Assembly (NCBI GenBank): GCA_932521035.1 | Contig: OW051494.1 | Span: forward strand, 730,001 to 794,000 | Reading direction: 5' to 3' | Source of the DNA: Oscheius dolichura | Taxonomy: Eukaryota > Nematoda > Chromadorea > Rhabditida > Rhabditidae | DNA: 64,000 bases | In this document: piece after piece, positions 41,881 to 52,329 of the stretch | How positions within the stretch are numbered: the first letter of the stretch is position 1 | Layout: every line of letters begins with the position of its first letter | Position numbers and translations under genes: made by a program | The notes under the pieces: model-generated | The model's input: the letters and a program-made list of their open reading frames with translations, nothing else | Database searches by the model: none | Told to the model about the DNA's origin: nothing

Positions 41881-43181
41881 TTACCAACTAGGTGTTGTAT
41901 CATAAAGATGGTTGGTATTTGTCGGCTGTGGCTGTGCCACCGTATTCTGATAGTGTTGTGGACTGTGAGGGGAATTGCCCGGCACATAGACAGGAACATT
42001 TCCCCAATCTGGTTCTACCCTTTGAGAAGAGGGTTCATAAGAGTTTGCAACGGGCTGTTGGTCATATTCTGAGCGAGGAACCCTGAAACCGCCACAGTTA
42101 GACAACTAGAATCTCAGAAAGTGGACTTACCCAGCTGGCATTGGGATTTGTTGACTTTGTTCCGATTTTATTTGCCCCACTGTTGGGTTAGATTGATTTG
42201 TGGTCGGCGGAGGTGCTCTGGCATTTGGATTATAGCTGAAAATCTCAAATTTTCTTCTTTTTGCGTTAAAAACCAACCTAGGGAGAGAAGAAACCGTTAG
42301 AGAACGGTAAAAGGACCATAATACCGACAGGCACCAGAGATTAATCAGGGCGAAGAGCAAATAAAGGGGGAAATAGACGCCGCTAGCTATTCTGACCTCT
42401 AAAAACCAGAAAAATCCTTTAAAAATGATTAATGGCTCACGTTTTGCACAGTAGTCTCTATCATGTTTCCCGCTTTTAGCACAGTGGCGGTAAATATAAG
42501 TATTTGAATAGGGATGGCACAGGACGACGATTAGATTAATAACAGCTCCGATATAAAGAAAGACGAACAGGGCCTGAAGATTGAGCTATTTTAAAGGTCT
42601 AATTGCATTTTTAACCTGATAGACGGCTACGATTAATACAAATTGAGGGTTCTCCGTCCGAAATGCGAAGCCTAGCAGAGCATTAGCGGCGATAACAAGC
42701 GCTAAAGCGATAAACCAATACCTGAAGGTGGAAATGGAAGAAAGGAGATGAAAAAGACTAACCAAACATGATAGGAAAGGTACCAAATAGTTATATAAAG
42801 CTGGGTAACCAGCATGAGACCCAGGGCGACGAGTAGCATTACCTGAAAAGAGCTTATAGAAAGCTCATAGACTACTGTAATCCGTTTTTCGAAAAAGAAG
42901 ATGGCGTAGTGGCAGTGCGCGCTATTTTCAATAAATCGACCAGGGCTCGACTCCCACCGGCGCCGTTTCTGTTTTGCTTTTATTTTTATCCTATTTCTGA
43001 CTCTTTTTCATGAAAATATGCCATTATATGTTATGCCATTATGTGTTCATTTTGTACTAATTATACCTTTTTTACCATCTTATTACGATTTTTAGTAAGG
43101 CAAATGGGAAAAACTAACCTTGACATCAATTCTGCCGCAATATTTCTTCGTATCTGCTCTATAGCCAGTTAGACTGTCCAT
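41881..43181 (-). CDS. four-TM protein with Pro/Gln-rich tail (LAPTM/MARVEL-like topology)
   Basis: Seven exons: 43181-43119, 42842-42763, 42721-42616, 42573-42441, 42398-42278, 42235-42131 and 42082-41881; 269 aa with all phases closed. A 20-residue N terminus with KKYCGRIDVK precedes four TM helices: VMLLVALGLMLVTQLYITIW, FIALALVIAANALLGF, LFVFLYIGAVINLIVVLCH and YFPLYLLFALINLWCLSVLW. A loop of about 30 residues with three cysteines (RHCAKSGKHDRDYC) lies between TM3 and TM4. The tail of about 100 residues is rich in Pro, Gln, Asn and Ser, with Tyr motifs (SEYDQQPV, NSYEPSSQ) that could be sorting signals. The layout recalls LAPTM4-type lysosomal proteins, but I cannot confirm homology. Confidence 0.85.
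42897..42965 (+). pseudogene. tRNA-like relic
   Basis: A-box-like ATGGCGTAGTGGCAG and B-box-like AGGGCTCGACTCCC at tRNA spacing, followed by GTTTTGCTTTTATTTTT. The acceptor stem does not pair. It lies antisense in intron 1 of the four-TM gene. Confidence 0.55.
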
Positions 43182-43567
43182 TTTATCCATAATTACGAAG
43201 AAATTGATACCTCCTCAAGAAATAGAGACCCAAGAAAGGCGAGCACAGCGGTTGTTTGAAGGATGAATGATTTTTCACCAGGTGATTCAGTCAGTAAATA
43301 GAGGCCAGGCTCATTGGGGCCGAGATATGATATCATGCTGGGGGAGAAGGAAAAGAGCGGGGTGATAAGATGGTGATAAGATTATTGGCTGTTCTTTTAG
43401 GAGGACAGATCATCACTTTCTTCATCAGGTTCTTGTAGTCTGTCTTTGCTGGAAAAGAGATAAGCAGGTAGTGTGGAAAGCACTCCTCATCATTTTTTCA
43501 GCGTACAAAGAGGGCAGCAGTCGAAAACAGAGTCAATCACCCTCAAAAAATTGCAAAAATGATGTTC

Positions 43568-43650
43568 GTCCATGGAAGAATCGAACCCAAGTTGAAAAAA
43601 GAACAACAGACTTTCATTCAAGTTCACTATCCACTCGGTCACCGGGCCAA
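43568..43650 (-). pseudogene. tRNA-Ser/Leu-like relic
   Basis: On the minus strand: GGTGACCGAGTGGATAGTG (A box of type II tRNAs), a long variable region, GGGTTCGATTCTT (B box), then ATTTTTGCAATTTTTTG. The stems are poorly paired. Confidence 0.5.
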
Positions 43651-44138
43651 TAAGTAAAGAAATGAGAATACAATGAGTTTATTAGAGTCATAAATAAACA
43701 ACAAGAGATATTAGATGTTCTGCTCGGGCTAAAATTATATTTTGAAGTCGCGGGAGTTCTTTTTGATTTCGGAAGGCAAAGCCCCTTCGGCTCTTTTAAT
43801 GCGAGATCAAATTTGTTATTTTCCCTGTACCATCTGACCCTCCTAGACCTTTAAAAACATGGAACCAGACAGTTCAGCTAAACAAATTCTGACTCGATTA
43901 TGATGTTCATCTTTTTCTTTCACTGATCGGAAAACATCCCGGATATTATTGGCTCCGTGTTGCCCTTGGAATGATTCATCTCTCCCAGTTAGGAAAGCCC
44001 TAAAAAGATGTTTTGACTTCGCGTGGAAAATAACAACTTTTTTATTGGATTCAACTGATCATACTGCATCAAAAATGGCAGGAAAGGGAAATAGGGACCC
44101 TTTATAAGGAGGAACTGTTCTGGAGAAGGCAAGCAGCA

Positions 44139-45163
44139 ATGCAATTCGTCAAACTTTCTCTTCTCTTCTCTCTCGTGGCCCTCGGATTGGGCTGTATTAA
44201 GAATGGACAACTCTGTAATATGAGCGGCTCCATGGGCAACTGCTGCGTAAGTTTCCGTCATTTTCCTTTGGCTGTCTAACTGTGGCGGCTTTTCTCAGCC
44301 TAAAATTTGATTCACAACCTAGGTAAACCTCGGTCCTTGATAGTCCGACCCCCAGCACCCGTAAAGTCTCGGCAAGAGGATCATCTTTATTCAAAACTGT
44401 TACAAAACTTTATATTTTCATCTTGCCGAGACTTTACGGGTGCAGGGGATCGGACTATCGAGGACTGCGCCTTCGTGAATGGTGACAGTCCATTTCTGAC
44501 GGATATTTCCCGTTTAAAACCTTGTTATGGCATTCGTTACGGGACCCACCAAAGTAGAATTCTATTTTCTCCATTTCAGAGCGGGTTCTGCCTCCAACAT
44601 GAGGGTGACTTCATCGGAACGTGTAAGAACCGCGAGACTCGCGCTGCCCGCAAATGTCTCTCTAATGGAGACTCTTGTGCCATGGATGGGAGCCGAGGAA
44701 CCTGCTGCGTGAGTTTTTATCTTAAAAATATATTGTATCTATAATTTCAGAGCGGTTTCTGCCAACAGCAGGAAGGTGAAAACCGGGGAAACTGCCAAAG
44801 CCGCACCAAGCGGGCCGCTTGTCTTGGAAACGGCGTTCCCTGCAAATCTGACGGCAGCCTGGGAAACTGTTGTGTAAGTTTCTACCATAATCTTAAATTA
44901 TATACAGTACTCTTGGATTTATTGAAATGTTTAGAGCGGATTCTGTTCCCAGCTCCAAGGACAAAATTCTGGATTCTGTCAAGGTAAAGGAAAGCGAGCC
45001 GCCTGTCTGGATAACGGCGCCACTTGTACAATGGACGGAGGAATGGGAAACTGTTGTGTAGGGTCTAGGTAAAAGTACAGTAATCCTTATATTGTAGAGC
45101 GGATTCTGTCTCCAACAAGAGGGAGAAGAGAGCGGCAGCTGCACCGACAAGAACAGCGACTAA
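44139..45163 (+). CDS. secreted precursor of four tandem knottin-like modules
   Basis: Five exons: 44139-44246, 44580-44708, 44751-44873, 44935-45057 and 45098-45163; 182 aa, every intron phase 0. The signal peptide is MQFVKLSLLFSLVALGLG. Four modules follow, all exactly C-x6-C-x8-CC-x3-C-x10-C, the spacing class of inhibitor-cystine-knot peptides. Module starts are CIKNGQLC, CLSNGDSC, CLGNGVPC and CLDNGATC; each contains CCSGFC and a Q-rich loop (LQQEGEESGS). Linkers end in basic residues (ETRAARK, RTKRAA, GKGKRAA), which look like proprotein-convertase sites that would free single peptides. Every intron falls directly after the CC pair, so each internal exon carries the end of one module and the start of the next. 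A TTTATAAGG element lies about 40 bp upstream and AATAAA after the stop. Intron 1 has a family A MITE. The role of the peptides is unknown. Confidence 0.9.
44329..44469. mobile_element. MITE family A copy in knottin-gene intron 1
   Basis: Near-consensus arms: TCGGTCCTTGATAGTCCGAC at the left, GGATCGGACTATCGAGGAC at the right. Confidence 0.9.
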
Positions 45164-45324
45164 AGAGCTGACTTTCCGGGATTACTTTCGCTTCAAGACC
45201 ATATTGGTCATGGGATAATAATGTAAAATAAATGTGTACATACGCAAAGTATTCTTCTGAATTGAAACAGTGCCAACTGGGTTACTGTAGCTACTTTTAA
45301 AGATTGAAAAGGGGGGATGAAAGT

Positions 45325-45437
45325 CCGATCCCTGCACCCGTAAAGTCTCGGCAGGGGTATAAAGGCGTCACAGTTTGTAACAGTTTTGAATAAAGATGAT
45401 CCTCCTGCCAAGACTTTACGGGTGCAGGGGATCGGAC
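45325..45437. mobile_element. MITE family A copy
   Basis: Lies 160 bp downstream of the knottin gene. Slightly shortened core, both arms present. Confidence 0.85.
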
Positions 45438-46445
45438 GAGTTGATCTTCCTTATGTTTTCGGTCTCCCGCTTGGCGGCTCCAAAAAGCGCCTTCTGCTTG
45501 CCCTTGCTCTTGTAATTCCCTCCCCTCTCCCCAATGAGCAGCCGGTCAAGCCGGTCACCTCAAGGTGTTAGCCATGTCGTTGCCACAGATTAGTCGAGAG
45601 GGGGCCGCTAAACATTCCTCTTCCCGTCTTCGTCTTTCCCTTCCTTTCCCCGCCTTCTCTTTTCTTCCCCTTTCCAAAGCTCGAAAAGTTCCTCTAGGGT
45701 TCAAGAAGTCGCCTGACTCCATCCTTCCAAGCAGTGTGGATAGCCGTGAAAGAATTCTTCTCTGAAGTTGAGAAGGTAAGTCATTTTTCACCTCTTTCCA
45801 AAATTCGGTCCATTTTCTCTCTTCTTCTTTTATTTTTACCCGTTTTTAGTCTAAAAATAAGGGAATCGAGAAGGCGTTATACTCACGGAAAATTCCAATC
45901 GCTACCTGTTTTTTTCCTTCTCTCTTGGTTACAAAGAGTTTCTGTTTCTGAACCCGCGCGGGCGCGCGCCTTCCCGCTAAATCCCCCATTCAAACAACAC
46001 AACGGGGACTGTTGTTGCAACACGGCTAAACATCCCTCCCTTTCCCTTCTACGGGAGTTCCCGAACAAGGAGAGACGCCGCGAGAAAAGGAGAGAGAAAG
46101 AACGCCCCGGAGGTGTTTTTGTGCTCTGTTCCTCCCCGCCACCACTATTCACTTTCCTCGCCCCTCTCCATCTCTCCTGAGGGGAAAATGGGTAAACATG
46201 AAAGATTCTCGCCTTTTGCGCGAGAGACACTCATTTGGACGGGAAAAATGTGGACCACTTGATCTTTTTTGCCCCTAGTTTCCTATTCCATTCATCTTCC
46301 CCGGATTTCCTTGTTGCGCTCTCTGTATAAATGGAAGTTTACCGTTTCTGCACCGGTTTAAAACGTTTCTGACTCCGATTTTTAAGATCAAAAGATCTCC
46401 AAACTTCTTCTAGTCCTATTCTTTGATCTCTTGATTCATTGGTCA

Positions 46446-46588
46446 TAAGTCCGATCCCCTGCACCCGTAAAGTCTCGGCAAGACAAAGGTATAAAGGCGC
46501 AGCAGTTTTGTAACAGTTTTAAATAAAGACGATCCTTCTGCTGAGACTTTACGGGCGCAGGGGAGAGGACTATCGAGGGCTGAGCCTT
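46446..46588. mobile_element. MITE family A copy
   Basis: Full-length, GTCCGATCCCCTGCACCCGT at the left and GACTATCGAGGGCTGAGCC at the right. Confidence 0.9.
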
Positions 46589-49149
46589 GTATACGGTAGA
46601 TTCTCCAGTTTGTTAGCGTATTTCACATTTTCGTGGATCAACTTCCCTGGATTCTTATTAATTTTATATCCAAAACCCTTCTCCACGGGTATATTTATCT
46701 ATGGAGCCCCTTTTGCGTCTCCTACTGGCTCTAAACAAATTCCAGGGCCTGCGACTTTCTTCTCGTGGCTATTGGGCAAAAAGAGACCGTTTCCTTTCCA
46801 ATTTTTCGAATTTCCCTTCATTTACTTTGTTTAGGGCATACTGATTCCGTCCGAGACCGTTCCTACCTGATTTTCAGTGTAAACCCTGGAAAATTACAAA
46901 AATTTTTGACTTTTAGGCGTCCTGGCCACTCTGCGGCTGCTCTGATGCTCTATTCCCTTTAGTTTTTCATAAAAATTTCCCGGTAGTTATGATATTTTTC
47001 GCTTGGAGACCTTCTAGTCATGGCTATAAAACAAGACAAATTCCATTATTCTCTCCCCGAGAGGAGACCGTTACCTGACTAATTGACCTCTCTCCCTCTC
47101 TTTCTCTTTCCCGCTTCGACCTGTGGCCATCCCGGCACGGCGCACTATCGGGGTCATCCCGAGGCGGCGATATAAACTGGTCCAGTCCGGTAACAATATA
47201 ATTTACTTTCCCCTTTCTCTCTCGTCGCCTTTGCCATCGGGTAATTTTGACCGCAGGCGGGAGGAGGGGGGAGACACAAATAGTTCCCTTCTAATCGCCA
47301 TGGGGGATTATCCGACCCGCCGTTTTTGGTTGTCGGGACAAAGTCCCCTCCTTACAGACGATGTCTCTATCGTCATTTTTTCCCTCCTCCCCTCTATTTT
47401 AAAGGACTGTCGCCCTTTTGTTTTAAGCAATCAAAAAAGTGATGATCCTCGGAAGTGTCAAGTAGCCGGAAGTCTCTCAGTCCCTCGGGGTGCCAAACAC
47501 CTACAGAGCTCCCTCCATGTTTGTTCTTTTCTCAGTCAGTGTCTGTGTGTGTAAACTTGCTCACACTCTGGGGGCTGTTCTCTGCAAACCCCCAGAAGAG
47601 AGAAGAAGAGACAGGGAAGCGGAGGAGGAGAAGAGACTATTTTTAGGGCTGTTCTCAATTTTCAACCTTTTACCCCGACCACAACGGCTCTTCCTGTTTT
47701 TTGGAACGAAAAGAGGAGGATTCAGGAAAGGCACAGGCTCTTTATCTTTTTGTTACAACCTCTTCTTCCCCTCAGGACCCGAAATTTTGATCCCAATCCA
47801 GAGACGCGACGCTTTTGGGGTCAGAGGCTTTTTTCTGCCGTTCGCTGACCGGAGGGCTGGATAAAAGTGAGATAAATTGCCTGGAACTGGTAATTTCAGG
47901 GGTCGTCTGGGTGGAACAGCCCTTTTCGGAGCTCTAACTGGTCCTAGAAATGTTTTGCTCTGTTTTTCTTTGGATTCGGATGAGACATCCCAGTTTTATA
48001 CCTCTCTGCTTCCTCCAATTCTTATTTTTCCTTTCGATAACTTGAGAAACTTGTCCCCGGCTCCAATAACCTTGTATAGTCCCTTTTCCAATACAAAAGC
48101 CAGACGTTTCGGAACCTTTTATCGAAAAATTACGGCTATTTCCCAATTTCCAATGATAAAATGGGCTCCTCCTCTTCCAAAATACGGTGTCCAAAGAATT
48201 ACCAGGTTCCTTTGAATAAATGCCCCTTTTTATAATCCAAACTCCTCCTTTCTTCCCTCCGAGGTGTATTTTTGTGCCCTCCTTCTCCTAGTCATAGTTC
48301 TGGTCCAAAAGTCAAGACCATACCTTTCGCAACAAGAAAATTGGCTAGAAAAGAGTCCGGTTGCCAGTTGCTCACGATAGTTTCCATTTTTTTTCGTTCT
48401 TCTTGGTCCTACGTCAGGGCTGGAATCAGTTTCCAAACCCATTTTTTTCTTTCCTCTTGCCATGAGATATTCTTCCCTCCGTTGCAAAACAGCCGTCGTA
48501 TTATGTTGGCTGTTGTTCTTTTGGCCCCTGAAAAGAACACTTCCTGTCTCTTTTGTCTTTTGTCAAAAAGTTGCCTTTCAACATGACGAGAAGATGCCGA
48601 AAGACAAGAGAGAAAGAACCAGAAAAATCGCCACCCGTAGCGGCTCATGTTGTCCACGGCGACGACGCGCGGGAGAGTGTCTTTTTCACAACACGTCTAG
48701 TCCGTCTCCCCCTCTTTCTCGAAGGAGCCCCGGGAGAAATACGGTGTGGTCAGATTGCCGCCCATTTCTGGTCATTTTCTTCCGAGGTTTCCCAATGTTC
48801 GGGTACTCCCTCCCCTCTTTTGGAAACAGTAGTCCCATTTCTATGACTCGTTCAAATCTCTAGCCTGATCCCTCAAGAGCACAGTCCTACCTACCTATTT
48901 GCCCTTCTGAACCTCACGGACCAGCCAATTTCAAGTGAGCCCGGTCAAAAGGTGCTGAGCGTGGCGTGAAAATTGCTATTTGTTCAACTGTGTCCAATTT
49001 TATCGTCGGCAGACCACACCACGCGGCGGGAGGTACAGGTGGACGTAAAAATGGAACCTGTGAACTTTCAATTGGAAAATTCAATGGGAGGCAAAAAAAA
49101 GTCTGGCCATTTACCGTAGCCCAAAGCCCAGGGACCAGAGAAATCAAGG

Positions 49150-49279
49150 GTCTCCGGTAGTCCGATCCCCTGCACCCGTAAAGTCTCGGCAGGAGGATAA
49201 CCTTTATTCAAAACTGTTTATACCTTTGTCTTGCCGAGACTTTACGGGTGCAGGGGGTCGGACTATCGAGGACCGAGCT
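49150..49279. mobile_element. MITE family A copy
   Basis: Near-consensus arms with a shortened core (AAAACTGTTTATACC). Confidence 0.9.
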
Positions 49280-50437
49280 TTTTTGAAGGTTTTAGACTAC
49301 CAACTGTAAAATTTCATTTTGCTGCGTATTTTATTTGGACCATTGGATGCTCAGCTCCATTTTAAATCCCTTATTATTTATTAAAACAATTACTGTAGCT
49401 AGTAAGGTCAGAAAAATCGCTATTGGTGAGCACGGGATCCTTTTACAGAAAAAAAGAGGCAGAAAATTGAAAAATGGGGTCTGTAGCCAATTTTCAATGT
49501 AGCAATCGTTCCAATAAATGTTATTCTCCAAGAAAAATGTGTTAATTTTCCCTCCAGGACCTATTTTCCTTGAAAAATAGGGATTTATTCCATTTAGACT
49601 AGTTTTTCTTGTTATTCTTGTTCTTTGCTCGTTCCAGGCAATGTTTTGGTCATTTTTTCATACCATAAAAGAAAAAAAACGTCGCTCAAAGATCCGCGCG
49701 CCCGTTCTTCGTTTCTTAGTCACCGTTCCGGATAGTTTTTGTGCTCCTGTGGGCAGCAGCAGAGACGCCACTCTTCTCTTTTCACGCTGCGGCCAAGTGA
49801 AGGAAGGGGGATCCGATGACACGCGCATCCGCGACTGTTTTCGGTCCCTGGAAGAGAAAAACTGGGCTTTTTGTTTGGTCACTCACTCTCTAAAATTTCC
49901 TTCTTCTATTTTCCCTGAAAACTTGATTTTAACTAACGGCAGGAACTCCCCAGTGGTTCAGTTGTTGCGATTCCCTACTGTGTCCACTAGAGTCTCCCCC
50001 GGCTGGACCGAGTTTGGTCTCAACAGAGGAGTAATACCAAGTGTCAACATCTGCTGCCCTCGCCTTTACCCAGGGCTGACCATAACGCGCTTCCTCATCG
50101 TCTCTTCTCTGCCCCCCTTGCACAACAACGATCTCCCTCCTCCGTCCCCGGGGGGACGAGTAATAGTTGTCTCCTCACGGGGATCGCCTTACACGGCTTA
50201 GCAAGTCACTGATACTGTTCCTCCTCCTCTCTCGTCTCTAAATAAACAGTACTTTTTGGTCTCGAACGAGAGCAGTTTTTGACCGCCAAGTGCTTCAAAT
50301 TGTCACTGACTGGGGTAAAGAAAAGGGAGAGGAAGGATTTCTACAGATTCTATGAGAATACTGTAGGCTTTTCAGCTCCTTTTATACCGTTTTCTAGCAA
50401 AAAAAAATCCCCTATCTTTGGGGAGCCCGCGGAAAAG

Positions 50438-50585
50438 GCTCGGTCCTCGATAGTCTGATCACCTGCACCCGTAAAGTCTCGGCAAGACAGATTTATAAAG
50501 GCGTCGCAGTTTTGTAACAGTTTCGAATCAAGATGATCCTCCTGCCGAGATTTTACGGGTGCAGGGAATCAGACCATGGAGGACC
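50438..50585. mobile_element. MITE family A copy
   Basis: Full-length, GGCTCGGTCCTCGATAGTCT at the left. The right arm has ACCATGG where others have ACTATCG. Confidence 0.9.
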
Positions 50586-51952
50586 TTGTATACGGTAGTT
50601 TTCCCTATTTGTAACCGACTTTTCCTGCCGTCTTTCGTCCTTTGGATACGTTAGTCAATCCCTTATTTTCCATTTCCCTGGGTCCTGAAAGGAAGCCCCC
50701 TTTTTGCCCAACGTGTCAGCCGACAGGGTGACAGTCCTTGGCTTTTGTTCCTTGACCAAGACGCTGTCTATGAGCTACCCGACGGGTTCAAATTCTTCTC
50801 TCCTTTGTCTTTCTCCAGTCTAGGCTCTCCCCTTCTTCGACAGACCGAAATACACACAGTTTTTGACCAGGAGAGAGGCTGGTAATCCCCCTAGGTATTC
50901 AATTGTGGTCACTTTCTCCTCGAGAGAATGAGAGAGATCTCAATTGCGCCAGCATAGGTGTCATCTATGTTGACTTAAGTAATTCCGCCTTCGGGGAGGG
51001 TCAGAGGCTTGTTGTACTTGTTGCCAGCCCTTGTCTTGCCTCCTGGCCCCCGTAGGTCAGGCTCCCGTCAAAAAATCCAAATCCTTGGTTTTTGCCCCCG
51101 CCTGGATGAAGTGCTCCCCCCAGTTGACACCTTTGATTTTTTGGTCAAATGGATTTCGGGAGCTCTCTGTCTCTGTCTCTCAGTCTCCCAGTGTCCTGAT
51201 CCTTCTCCCCAGTCAGTCACACTTCAACCTCTCCTCTCCTCCCTCACCCTCAGGGCTGACCCCCCATCCCCGCTCGCGTGACCGCTGTCGTTTTGTTTGT
51301 ATCCACCCAGCTGCCCAGCAGAGGTGAGCTTTCGCCCGGGTCGTCTCGGCTCTTCACTTCGCGCACTCTCATATCAAACGGCTCTCAAACAAAAAGGATA
51401 TCCATCCTCCTCCCCCCTCCGGGTCAATTCCCCCTCTCCTCTCCTCGTCCTGCTCTCTCCCTCTTCGCCGTTTTACCGTTTCTTTTCTTTTCAAACAACC
51501 ACTTCTCACCCGTCTTCACGCAGCAGCAGCGGGAAGAGAGCCTCTTCCAAGTTTCTTCTTCCCTCTCCTCCTCTCGGATTGTCCACCACAACCTCTTACC
51601 TTCTTTTTCCCGTTAACAATTTCCTTTTCCCTTTCTTCTTTATTAAAGACTAGACCTCCCCCCGGAAAGGGGAAGCCCTCTGTACGAGAAGACTTGTCAC
51701 GAACTTTGAAGAGCCCCCTTTTTTCGAGGGTATCCCTCAGCTGATTCGACAAAAAACGGCTCCCGGCTTCCCGTTTGTACAAGCTGTTTTCCCTATTTTC
51801 TTCCAGGAAATCCTGGCATTTTCTTCCAGAATTTCGCTTCTTTCCCCTTCTTTTCGGCCTGGACGCCCTTTAGAACCTTTTGAAGCTTTCTATTCCCCTT
51901 GGAACCCATTAAACTTGGTTTTAAATGGAATTTTTCGCTTAAAATATTGAAG

Positions 51953-52022
51953 CATGACCCTACGGTGGTAGAGGTGCCCGTTCTCTCCAGCCGTTTCGCC
52001 CTCTTAGCCACTACACCATAAA
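51953..52022 (-). pseudogene. tRNA-like relic
   Basis: On the minus strand: TATGGTGTAGTGGCTAAG (A box), then at tRNA spacing GGGTCATGCTTC, a weak B box. Stems are not convincing. Confidence 0.35.
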
Positions 52023-52329
52023 ATTTCGACATGTCAAGTCACAAACGGACACCGTAGCGCTTTAGGATTAAAAGTGAAAATTCAAAAAAATCGGCCAAGA
52101 GACCGTTTCCCTCCCTTTTGTGACCGTAATCCCCTTCGTTTCTCCCTCCTTTCCCCACTTTCCCCTCCCACCTTGACCCGTTCCTCTTTTCAATTTGACT
52201 CATCCCTCCATCCCTCGGTCCCCCGTTCTGTCTAAATATCTTTTCGATCTTCGGTGTTATTCTCTCTCGTCCCCCCCCCCTCTCCCTTCGCGCCTTGGGA
52301 CGATTTGTTTGAATAAAATCCACTTGAAA

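Larger units (their letters stand above)
45438..52329. other. gene-poor, pyrimidine-rich 6.9 kb stretch
   Basis: The + strand is strongly C/T-biased, most obviously at 47.0-48.5 and 51.2-52.3 kb (TCCCTCCTCC, TCTCTCTTT runs). Many open frames occur on both strands, but their translations are Ser/Pro/Phe/Leu low-complexity and do not chain through splice sites. An exon-like segment with a consensus donor (GAGAAG before GTAAGT) ends at 45775 and may be a non-coding leader exon. Three family A MITEs and one tRNA-like relic are listed separately. The region could hold the promoter and 5' leader of the PTR gene. Confidence 0.4.

Noticed and set aside
45734-52100. Many frames over 90 codons in the pyrimidine-rich region
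   Set aside because: They appear on both strands at once, are Ser/Pro/Leu low complexity, and none chains through splice sites; stop-poor composition explains them.
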